Source of the DNA: Psychrobacter sp.
Lineage (GTDB): Bacteria > Pseudomonadota > Gammaproteobacteria > Pseudomonadales > Moraxellaceae
Direction of reading: 5' to 3'
Assembly: GCF_018260395.1 (NCBI RefSeq)
Contig: NZ_JAGLBC010000002.1
Coordinates: 22,564 to 57,512 of the forward strand
DNA length: 34,949 nucleotides
A program made the position numbers and the translations under genes. Each line of letters begins with the position of its first letter. Position 1 is the first letter of the stretch. Positions 16,036 to 23,383 of this stretch are shown here, one piece after another. The notes under the pieces are model-generated. The model did no database searches. It was not told the DNA's origin and saw nothing but the letters and a program-made list of their open reading frames with translations.

Positions 16036-17718
16036 CTAAACCTCAATCACCTTTTCAAGCTGAGCAATGGCATGATCTAACACTGCCAATCTTGCCGTAC
16101 GCTTATCATTGGTAGCGACAACATGCCAAGGCGCATGTTTAGTACTAGTACGTGCCAGCATATCTGCCGCTGCTTGTACATAGTTATGCCACTTGTCTCG
16201 ATTGCGCCAGTCATCATCTGTGATCTTAAACTGTTTATGCGGTGTTTCTTGTCTTTCCTCAAAACGCTCTAATTGCTCCTGCTTATCTATAGCCAACCAG
16301 TATTTAATAATAATGGTGCCTTTTTCAGTTAAGTCTCGCTCCATGCGGTTAATTTCTTTATAAGCACGTTGCCAAGCCGCTTCACTAGCAAATCCTTCAA
16401 TGCGCTCAACCAATACTCGACCGTACCAAGTTCTATCAAAAATAGCTATTCGGCTTAGACGCTCTTCTTTTAGATTGGGTGAGAATTCAGGCAAACGTCT
16501 CCAGAATCGCCAAAGATAAGGGTGTTGCAATTCAATTTGATCAGGTGCGGCAATATTATATATTTGGTATTCACGCGGGTCTAAAGGCGCAACCAATCGT
16601 TTAATAGCCCCTCCTTTACCTGCTGCATCCATGCCTTCAAAAGCAAAAATAACATGATGATTCTTGGACTTGGCATCATTATCTTCATCTTTATCCTCTG
16701 TGCAAGTTTGATTTGCACGAGCACGCAATAACTCTGCTAGGCGACTTTGCTTTTTAGCCAATGATTTCTGATAATTGTTCTTGTCCATATCGGAATCATC
16801 GATATCGGTAAGTTTATCTGGGACATCTGCCCAAGAAAAGGCAGCATTGATGTTTTGACTGTTATCAGAGACCAAAGGATGCTTGCTGTCATTTTGCAAG
16901 CTGCTTAATAGGGCGTTTTGGGTGGCATGTAGCACTTCATGGCAAAACTGCAAGTTAGCTGTTTCTGAATAACCTTGGTCTTCATAATCTTCTTTTAGCG
17001 ATTTATTTATAATCTCTTCAGAATCACTACCATCAATAATGACCCAATCTTGTTGCTGACTTAAAATAATTTTGGCAATTTTATTAAATCGTTTTACTTT
17101 CTTTTTGCTTTGCCAATCCATATGATACAACCACTGTGGATCCTCTTTATCATCTTTAATACGATGCTTTAGAGTATCTTCATCAATATGGAACCAACAT
17201 TTCAAAAGTTTTGTATGGTTATTTATTAAATCAGCTTCAAACTCTGCCAATAACTTAAGCTCATGACGTAGATATATCTCCCATCGTTCAAGTTCATCAT
17301 CCTCTCGTTTTTCATTGCCCTTATCTTGCTTTATGATACGTAAAGCACCTTCTATAAGGTCTGCATACCAGTTACCAAAATAAGCCGTTATATTGCCATG
17401 ACGGGGCAACTTTTCTACATGAGATTGCCAGATAGGTTCGTATTTACTTGGTACTGTACCAATAGTCGTTTCTACATTAAGCAGCCTAGGGTCTACCCAT
17501 TGACGTAGCTGAGACACTGCCTCGCCTTTACCTGAGTATTCCATGCCATTGACCAATACTAACAGACCTGTGGCTTGGTCTTTTTGCCTTGTCTCTCGCA
17601 AAGCGTACTGAGCCTTGACCATCTCTAACCTTAACTCATCATTACTCAAATGAAACTTACTCAAAGGGTCAGCAGTAATACGCAATTCTTTAACTTCATT
17701 TTTATTATCTTTAGTCAT
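16036..17718 (-). CDS. pap: Polyphosphate:AMP phosphotransferase (two-domain PPK2)
   Basis: The enzyme transfers phosphate from polyphosphate to AMP to make ADP, so stored polyphosphate can refill the adenylate pool. At 560 residues it is a tandem of two PPK2 domains, as in the class described from Acinetobacter and Pseudomonas. The first domain has a degenerate P-loop, NGMEYSGKGEAVSQL (about 53-67). The second has the canonical EGMDAAGKGGAIKRLVAPLDPR (about 358-379), a lid region with FDRTWYGRVLVERIEG, and is presumably the catalytic half. The domains are joined by a polar, Asp/Lys/Asn-rich linker (about 290-350). AAAGGAT upstream is a good ribosome binding site. The next gene on this strand is the Pit transporter. 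Confidence 0.92.
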   Translation of the reverse strand: MTKDNKNEVKELRITADPLSKFHLSNDELRLEMVKAQYALRETRQKDQATGLLVLVNGMEYSGKGEAVSQLRQWVDPRLLNVETTIGTVPSKYEPIWQSHVEKLPRHGNITAYFGNWYADLIEGALRIIKQDKGNEKREDDELERWEIYLRHELKLLAEFEADLINNHTKLLKCWFHIDEDTLKHRIKDDKEDPQWLYHMDWQSKKKVKRFNKIAKIILSQQQDWVIIDGSDSEEIINKSLKEDYEDQGYSETANLQFCHEVLHATQNALLSSLQNDSKHPLVSDNSQNINAAFSWADVPDKLTDIDDSDMDKNNYQKSLAKKQSRLAELLRARANQTCTEDKDEDNDAKSKNHHVIFAFEGMDAAGKGGAIKRLVAPLDPREYQIYNIAAPDQIELQHPYLWRFWRRLPEFSPNLKEERLSRIAIFDRTWYGRVLVERIEGFASEAAWQRAYKEINRMERDLTEKGTIIIKYWLAIDKQEQLERFEERQETPHKQFKITDDDWRNRDKWHNYVQAAADMLARTSTKHAPWHVVATNDKRTARLAVLDHAIAQLEKVIEV

Positions 17719-18229
17719 TTTTTTATCCTTTAAATTAAAATCCTTAATTCGCTTATATTATTAATGAATTATTCATTTGCTGTGTCATAGTCTGTTATAA
17801 GTTCTATACAGTCAATATACTTAAGTCTTGTGTTAGGTTTTGATATTATGTGGTGCTTACATATAGTATTATCTTAATTAAATTTAGGTTTGATAAAATA
17901 AGATAATATTTGGTTTGATTTACTATTTAAGATAGCCTTTATTTTAATTAACTAATTTTTTCAACCAATGATTTTGTCAACTATAATGCATACGATAAAC
18001 ACAATGCCATACATTTATGACAGCAAAAATGGTTTGCAACATAATTCATATTTAACTCATACCAAATTAGTGGCTGAATGTTGGCAAATTAGTTAGTTTC
18101 TCAGATTTTAAGTTCTTACAATGATTATAGTGTCATCATTTTAATCTTTATTGAATAAATTTAAACCTCAAACCCTTTAAAACAAACTACTAAAAATAAA
18201 AGTTTCTAACCATAATCAGGAGTTTATTA
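17719..18229. other. Long divergent intergenic region upstream of pap
   Basis: At 511 bases this is the longest non-coding stretch of the window, between pap (-) and the FFLEELY-type gene (+). It is very AT-rich. No ORF, tRNA or strong hairpin is seen. CTGTCATAAAT, identical to half of the E. coli Pho box, lies on the minus strand at 18023-18013, about 300 bases before pap. A looser pair, TGTCATA (17783-17789) and TGTTATA (17793-17799), is on the plus strand. Both are suggestive only. Confidence 0.5.
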
Positions 18230-18910
18230 ATGTCTGCCCTATCCGATTTAAATGTTGAATTAAAACAGTTTTGGGAATTACCACAACATGAAGATGCTAA
18301 GCTAGCTACAAAATTAACTGAGGTACAAAACTGGCAAAAAGACCGTATTCGAAAAACACATGCAGACCTTTTTTCTCAACCAAAAAATAAGCCAATGGCA
18401 GACTATTTTTTAACACACCTTTATGGTGGCGATAGCTTAAATCAGATCGTTAGCCAACTTGAAAAAATTGTACCAAAAGCCCAAAAAGTCGAAAAACTCG
18501 CCCCGTCTAATGCGCTTGAAACTGGTATCTTAGGTGTAAAAACGGCCATTACTTCAACCAAACTTGATCTTAAATTGGCTCAGTGGCTTATTGAAAACGA
18601 TCTAGACGTTAATGAAGCCAATATGAAAAAGGCTTATGTGGCTGTAGATGATGAAGTGGCTCGTCGCCAGCAAATAGAAGACTTAAAGCAAGTGTGTTAC
18701 CGAAGCGATAAATACTTGAACTCTTTTATTTTACAGAAGGGATTCAAATTGGCTAAAAACCAAGCTTATAAGCATAATTTACAACCCTTATATGACTTTA
18801 TCGATTCTGGCTTTGCCGCGATGAAGCCCTTAAAAAGCGTTGGTAGCTTTATAGATCCATTTTGTGAGCGTGAGCTGACTATCATTGATGAAGTACATCG
18901 TGATGCTTAA
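18230..18910 (+). CDS. FFLEELY-motif-type protein of unknown function
   Basis: I recognise the arrangement of the FFLEELY-motif proteins found in Pseudomonas and Acinetobacter: WQKDRIRKTHADLFSQP followed by a signature that normally reads FFLEELYG. Here it is YFLTHLYGGDSL (about 63-74), so the motif is degenerate. The 226 residues look wholly helical and soluble, with no signal peptide or membrane segment. A second conserved-looking region is YRSDKYLNSFILQKGF followed by LYDFIDSGFAAMKPL near the C-terminus. The function is unknown. AGGAG 8 bases upstream supports the start. ubiE follows after 134 bases on the same strand. Confidence 0.7.
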   Translation: MSALSDLNVELKQFWELPQHEDAKLATKLTEVQNWQKDRIRKTHADLFSQPKNKPMADYFLTHLYGGDSLNQIVSQLEKIVPKAQKVEKLAPSNALETGILGVKTAITSTKLDLKLAQWLIENDLDVNEANMKKAYVAVDDEVARRQQIEDLKQVCYRSDKYLNSFILQKGFKLAKNQAYKHNLQPLYDFIDSGFAAMKPLKSVGSFIDPFCERELTIIDEVHRDA

Positions 18911-19044
18911 CAAAAGCTGCTATGGCAAATAAGTAGCCATACGTTAATCGATGTATTATAAGCTATAAACGGTTTGGACTCATTATAATGAATTTATAGC
19001 TACAATAGAGCGTCCATTTACAAATAATAAAATCAGGATCTATA

Positions 19045-20175
19045 ATGACTCAGTCAAATAATCAAAACGATGACACTGCAAGCTTACAAAATAAATTGGT
19101 GCAAGACTCTATCAACCATAGCAATCACACCAATGCTCAAGTTAAGCAGTCCCTGCAATCAACCTCTTCTAAGCAAACCGTTTTAAACGATCAGTTTGGT
19201 GATGTGTCAAAGTTACCTGCCGGCACGCCACAAGGTCAGCAAACTACTCGTCCATTTAACAGTGCACAAACTAACGGTACTCAAACGAATACCGATCAAA
19301 CCAATAGTGCACAAAATATACCAACAAGCAGTCATGCTACTCAAAACTTTTCAGATTTAACAGGACAACGTGAGTTACCTCGTTTTAACCCAAAAGACGA
19401 TATCAATAATCCACATACACCCGATACTGATGGCCTTGAAGAAACTCATTTTGGCTACAAAAAAGTTAAAAAAGCTGAAAAACAAGCCAAAGTTGCAGAT
19501 GTGTTTACTTCAGTAGCCAAAAAATATGACATTATGAACGACCTGATGTCATTTGGTATTCATCGTCTATGGAAGCGCTACACTATTAGTTTATCAGGGG
19601 TTCGTGCCGGCCAACATGTTCTAGATATTGCTGGCGGGACGGGTGATTTGGCTAAAGCCTTTAGCCGTGAAGTGGGTCGCAACGGTAGAGTGGTTCTATC
19701 TGATATTAATGCCGCTATGCTAGATGTGGGCCGTGAGCGTTTGATTAACGCTGGCTGCAATAATGTGGATTTCGTGCTAGCAAATGCTGAAACTTTAGCC
19801 CCTTTTGAAGATGAAAGCTTTGACTTATTAACGATTAGTTTTGGTCTACGTAATGTCACGGATAAAGATGCCGCACTGCGCTCTATGTATCGTGTTCTAA
19901 AGCCAGGTGGCCGTTTGCTTATTTTAGAATTCTCAAAACCTATTTTTGAGCCTTTATCTAAAGCTTACGACTTATATTCGTTCACTGCGCTACCCCTTAT
20001 GGGCAAACTTGTAGCAAATGATGCTGAAAGTTACCAATATTTAGCTGAGTCTATTCGTATGCATCCTGACCAACAAACTTTAAAAACTATGATGGAAAAT
20101 GCAGGTTTTGTGAATTGCGACTATCATAACTTAACCGCAGGTATCGTAGCCGTACATCGTGGCTTTAAAAAGTAA
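19045..20175 (+). CDS. ubiE: Ubiquinone/menaquinone C-methyltransferase UbiE with long N-terminal extension
   Basis: UbiE is the SAM-dependent C-methyltransferase of ubiquinone (and menaquinone) synthesis. The core from about residue 130 aligns by eye with E. coli Ubi[11 protein letters not shown], the conserved [18 protein letters not shown] motif [45 protein letters not shown], and the C-terminal [12 protein letters not shown]. At 376 residues it is about 125 longer than usual. The excess is a Gln/Asn/Ser/Thr-rich N-terminal tail, partly built from a 15-bp tandem repeat. There is no internal ATG before the core, and AGGA precedes the annotated start, so the tail is probably translated. It heads a ubi cluster with ubiJ and ubiB. 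Confidence 0.94.
   Translation: MTQSNNQNDDTASLQNKLVQDSINHSNHTNAQVKQSLQSTSSKQTVLNDQFGDVSKLPAGTPQGQQTTRPFNSAQTNGTQTNTDQTNSAQNIPTSSHATQNFSDLTGQRELPRFNPKDDINNPHTPDTDGLEETHFGYKKVKKAEKQAKVADVFTSVAKKYDIMNDLMSFGIHRLWKRYTISLSGVRAGQHVLDIAGGTGDLAKAFSREVGRNGRVVLSDINAAMLDVGRERLINAGCNNVDFVLANAETLAPFEDESFDLLTISFGLRNVTDKDAALRSMYRVLKPGGRLLILEFSKPIFEPLSKAYDLYSFTALPLMGKLVANDAESYQYLAESIRMHPDQQTLKTMMENAGFVNCDYHNLTAGIVAVHRGFKK
19261..19317 (+). repeat. 15-bp tandem repeat in the ubiE N-terminal extension
   Basis: In-frame units start at 19261, 19276, 19291 and (partial) 19306. They encode [15 protein letters not shown] and SAQ-N. The first and last unit share AGTGCACAAA. Units are degenerate, so the array looks old. 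The start is residue 73 of the protein. Confidence 0.8.
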
Positions 20176-20328
20176 ATTGTGTTTGAAAGTATATCTATAG
20201 ACGTAGCTATACATACGTTGGTATGCGATGTTCATTCAATGCACACTAAAAGTAGTCATGCTAAGTGAATGGTGAGAATTTAACTTTCCAGATTACTAAC
20301 AGACTATATGAATTTTAGGCGATAAAAT

Positions 20329-21042
20329 ATGATTACAGTTCTAATTTTAACCGGCATAGAAAAGCTAATTAATTTTGCAATTTTAAGTGATGAAATCACT
20401 AAGATGGGCTTAACGCCTTTATCAGGTAAAGTTTTACGCTTAACTATGACCATGCCTGAATTTAGTATTGATGTGCATTTCAATGAAGATCACATTAGAT
20501 TTGAGCCTGTCTCTAAGATTGATCATAGTGTCTTTGAGAAGCAAGGTAATGCGTCTGATTCGCAGCGAGATCAAGCATGGCAAGAATATGCTTCAGTGGG
20601 TCGTATCCTGCCCGATTGCATCATCAAAGTTAATAATCCAGCAGAGCTTCTAAACTTGATACGTGACTCAAGCGGTAACTTACCTATTGAAGGCGATTAT
20701 CGAGTATTAATGCAAGTTAAGCAGTTAATATCTGGATTTAATCCGGATATAGCCGGTCAGCTTGAACCTCTAATTGGTATTCCTCTCGCTATGCAGCTTA
20801 GTCTTCTAATTAAGTCATTAAAGGGCAATGTACGCCATACTGCTAAGCATGCTTTTAATGACGTTACGGATTGGGCCAATGAAGTAGCTGGCAATCAAAC
20901 ACCTGATCCTGTGGAAGAGCAGGAAGCCAACGACTTAAAGCAACAACTGTTGAAACTACGTGCCGATGTACAACGAGAAGAGGCACGCCTAGCTATGATT
21001 AAAGCTGAACAGGCTCGTTTTAAAGCTCAAAATCAGTCTTAG
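20329..21042 (+). CDS. ubiJ: Ubiquinone biosynthesis accessory factor UbiJ (SCP2-like)
   Basis: UbiJ binds lipid intermediates and helps organise the soluble Ubi complex for aerobic ubiquinone synthesis. The 237 residues show an SCP2-like N-terminal half (MTMPEFSIDVHFNEDHIRFEP, then GDYRVLMQVKQLI) and a C-terminal coiled coil ending in LRADVQREEARLAMIKAEQARFKAQ. It follows ubiE after 153 bases, matching the ubiE-ubiJ-ubiB order of E. coli, and a strong terminator follows it. AGGCG upstream is a modest ribosome binding site. An early internal methionine (residue 26) is a less likely start because the first 25 residues resemble the amphipathic helix seen at UbiJ N-termini. Confidence 0.88.
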   Translation: MITVLILTGIEKLINFAILSDEITKMGLTPLSGKVLRLTMTMPEFSIDVHFNEDHIRFEPVSKIDHSVFEKQGNASDSQRDQAWQEYASVGRILPDCIIKVNNPAELLNLIRDSSGNLPIEGDYRVLMQVKQLISGFNPDIAGQLEPLIGIPLAMQLSLLIKSLKGNVRHTAKHAFNDVTDWANEVAGNQTPDPVEEQEANDLKQQLLKLRADVQREEARLAMIKAEQARFKAQNQS

Positions 21043-21518
21043 CTTGTTTTGTTTTTGATAGCTTTATAAGCCACTTCAAACTTGAAGTGGCTTTTTTGAT
21101 GGTTTGAAGCTTTAATGTTTTAATCTTTACCGTTGCTCTGATTTCTACTATTCACTAAAAACATTCAATACATCAAAAAAACATTTAAGAATTTGAACCA
21201 TTTTTAAATCTGCTATTTATGCTAATTAGTTCCTTTATGTAATAAGTAATGGCATCAATTTTGCACTATACATAATAAGCGGACATGAATATTATTATGA
21301 GCTAATTCTAATAACACTAGCTATAATTATTACCTCATATAACATATATTAGTACTATTATGGACACTTATGATGCCAGTTTTACCGAATTTTGATTCAA
21401 TTAATATAGCAATAAATATTAAGTTAAAAGGTTCTTATTATATTAGTTTAGCTTGATATCTAGTACATTCTCCAACCCTTATTCTAACTACAAACACCAT
21501 ATTTTAAGAGGTAATGCT
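21043..21518. other. Intergenic region between ubiJ and fmdA
   Basis: These 476 bases hold the ubiJ terminator (21068-21097) and then about 420 AT-rich bases leading to fmdA. A promoter-like pair TTACCT (21330-21335) and TACTAT (21353-21358), spaced 17 bases, is the best candidate I found for fmdA but is far from consensus. No small gene, repeat or insertion-sequence remnant is evident. Confidence 0.45.
21068..21097 (+). terminator. Rho-independent terminator after ubiJ
   Basis: AAGCCACTTCAA (21068-21079) pairs with TTGAAGTGGCTT (21082-21093), a near-perfect inverted repeat, followed by TTTTTT. It ends the ubiE-ubiJ transcript before the formamidase genes. Confidence 0.92.
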
Positions 21519-22775
21519 ATGACTGATGTATTAGTGAAAGTTAATCTAAACGAATCGCCTTATGACAATGAAAACATTCATAATCGCTGGCATCCTGATA
21601 TTCCTATGACCACCTACGTCAAATCAGGGGATGATTTCATTCTAGAATGCTACGACTGGACTGGTGGACAAATTAAAAATGATGACAGCGCTGAAGATGT
21701 TCGTGATGTGGACTTAACTCAAGTACATTTTTTATCAGGGCCTATTGGAGTTGAGGGGGCTAAACCTGGTGACTTATTAGAAGTCGATATCTTGGATATA
21801 GGAACATTTGATAATAGCCAATGGGGCTTTAATGGATTCTTTTCAAAATATAATGGCGGCGGTTTCTTAACCGAGCATTTTCCTGAAGCCCAAAAATCTA
21901 TTTGGGATTTCAATGGTATATTTACCAAATCAAGGCATATCCCTAATGTTGAATTTGCAGGTATTATTCATCCTGGATTAATAGGTACTCTACCCTCACA
22001 TGATTTACTACAAAAGTGGAATGAGCGTGAACAAGCGCTTGTTGATACCAATCCTGATCGGGTTCCTGTACTTGCCAATATGCCATTTGCCAAAACAGCA
22101 CATATGGGAAAAATGACAGGTGCTGATAAAGACAAAGCTGCCGCTGAAGCAGCTAGAACAGTGCCTCCACGTGAACATGGTGGTAATTGTGATATTAAAG
22201 ATTTGACCAAAGGCGCTAAGATTTATTTCCCAGTTTATGTGGATGGCGCAGGATTATCTGTTGGTGATTTACATTTTAGTCAAGGTGATGGCGAAATTAC
22301 CTTTTGTGGTGCAATCGAAATGGCAGGCTGGATACACCTAAGGGTTAAAGTCGTTAAAGATGGCATGGAGAAATATGCAATCAAGAATCCTATTTTTAAA
22401 CCTAGTCCGTTAACGCCTAACTACAAAGATTATCTGATCTTTGAAGGAATTTCTGTTGATGAAGAAGGGACGCAGCACTATTTGGATGTAAATGTTGCTT
22501 ATCGACAAGCTGTTCTAAATGCTATTAATTATCTTAAAAAGTTTGGCTATAGTGGCGCTCAAGCGTACTCACTTTTGGGCTGTGCCCCTGTCCAAGGTCA
22601 TATTAGTGGGGTGGTAGATGTGCCAAACGCTTGTGCAACGCTATGGGTGCCTACTGAAATATTTGATTTCGATATCAATCCTGGATCTGAGCAAAAAGTT
22701 GATAATGACATAGATGATAAGGGTAAGTTTGTCATTGATTTGCCTTTAGCACCCAACCCGCCCAAGTTAAAATAA
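21519..22775 (+). CDS. fmdA: Formamidase (acetamidase/formamidase family)
   Basis: The enzyme hydrolyses formamide, and possibly other short amides, to formate and ammonia. From the ATG at 21519 it has 418 residues, close to the roughly 407 of Methylophilus FmdA. The track ORF begins with a TTG 66 bases earlier, but AAGAGG 8 bases before 21519 and the family N-terminus (VKVNLNESPYDNE, then IHNRWHPDIPM) fix the later start. Other family stretches are CYDWTGGQIKNDDSA, LSGPIGVEGAKPGDLLEVDILD, GIIHPGLIGTLPS, REHGGNCDIKDLTKGAKIY, LSVGDLHFSQGDGEI and YSLLGCAPVQGHISGVVDVPNAC. It probably acts in the cytoplasm for nitrogen scavenging. fmdB lies downstream; no amide transporter or regulator is in the window. 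Confidence 0.93.
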   Translation: MTDVLVKVNLNESPYDNENIHNRWHPDIPMTTYVKSGDDFILECYDWTGGQIKNDDSAEDVRDVDLTQVHFLSGPIGVEGAKPGDLLEVDILDIGTFDNSQWGFNGFFSKYNGGGFLTEHFPEAQKSIWDFNGIFTKSRHIPNVEFAGIIHPGLIGTLPSHDLLQKWNEREQALVDTNPDRVPVLANMPFAKTAHMGKMTGADKDKAAAEAARTVPPREHGGNCDIKDLTKGAKIYFPVYVDGAGLSVGDLHFSQGDGEITFCGAIEMAGWIHLRVKVVKDGMEKYAIKNPIFKPSPLTPNYKDYLIFEGISVDEEGTQHYLDVNVAYRQAVLNAINYLKKFGYSGAQAYSLLGCAPVQGHISGVVDVPNACATLWVPTEIFDFDINPGSEQKVDNDIDDKGKFVIDLPLAPNPPKLK

Positions 22776-22859
22776 ACTCAGTGTGATTTTTTTTATTTGA
22801 TAGTACAAAAAAAAGGGTAACATTAGTTAATTTATATAGATTTAGTAAGATAGATTTGG

Positions 22860-22887
22860 TCATTTAGGTTCAGTCATTTAGGTTTAG
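22860..22887. repeat. 14-bp tandem repeat between fmdA and fmdB
   Basis: TCATTTAGGTTCAG (22860-22873) is followed directly by TCATTTAGGTTTAG (22874-22887), and a third partial unit TCAATAG follows. It lies about 30 bases upstream of fmdB. It may be slippage or a pair of regulator half-sites. Confidence 0.7.
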
Positions 22888-22917
22888 TCAATAGAGTATG
22901 AGATAAGGATTTTAGCT

Positions 22918-23244
22918 ATGCCAGTATATGATTACAAATGTGAAAATCATGGCGTATTCCATGAGTTGGTAGCATTGTCAGAGTATGCAGCAACCAAACC
23001 GTGTCCGCACTGTCTTACCCAAAGCAAGCGCGTCATTCTGGTAGCACCAGTACTTTTGAATATGGATGCAAACAAAAGGCAAGCCTGTGCTTGTAATGAA
23101 AAGGCACAGCATGAACCTAAGCACAGTTCACGATTGCTACGACCCGATAGCATGCAAAGTGCCAATACCTCTTCAACGACCATGTTAACTAGTGATGGCA
23201 ACAAATATTTTCCAACCCAGCGTCCCTGGATGATAAGCCATTAA
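22918..23244 (+). CDS. fmdB: FmdB-like zinc-ribbon protein
   Basis: The 108-residue protein opens with MPVYDYKCENHGVFHE, the hallmark of FmdB-type zinc ribbons. Likely metal ligands are Cys8 and His11 (CENH) with CPHC (about 29-32). A second Cys-rich patch, CACNEK, lies near residue 60, followed by a polar tail. In Methylophilus an FmdB protein was proposed to regulate formamidase expression; direct function is unproven. It lies 142 bases after fmdA on the same strand and is followed by a strong terminator. The tail is typical of the family variants found next to fmdA. Confidence 0.85.
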   Translation: MPVYDYKCENHGVFHELVALSEYAATKPCPHCLTQSKRVILVAPVLLNMDANKRQACACNEKAQHEPKHSSRLLRPDSMQSANTSSTTMLTSDGNKYFPTQRPWMISH

Positions 23245-23262
23245 ACTTATAGTTTATAAATC

Positions 23263-23296
23263 AAAGCAACTGCTCCTACCTAGAGCAGTTGCTTTT
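23263..23296 (+). terminator. Rho-independent terminator after fmdB
   Basis: AAAGCAACTGCTC (23263-23275) pairs with GAGCAGTTGCTTT (23283-23295), a perfect 13-bp stem with a 7-base loop and a short T run. It closes the formamidase unit 88 bases before ubiB. Confidence 0.9.
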
Positions 23297-23383
23297 AAAT
23301 AATAGAAATAGCCTTTATTCTTAAATTAGCCGTGGCATGGTATGATATTCGCACCTTTATGACTTTAGTGAATCATCTATACT

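Noticed and set aside
17719-18229. Small RNA or hidden gene in the 511-base gap
   Set aside because: No strong hairpin with a T tract, no open frame with a ribosome binding site, and no cloverleaf was seen, so nothing can be supported beyond the weak Pho-like sites.
21453-21518. Longer fmdA start at 21453 in the ORF track
   Set aside because: It is a TTG codon without a ribosome binding site. AAGAGG and the family N-terminus support the ATG at 21519.
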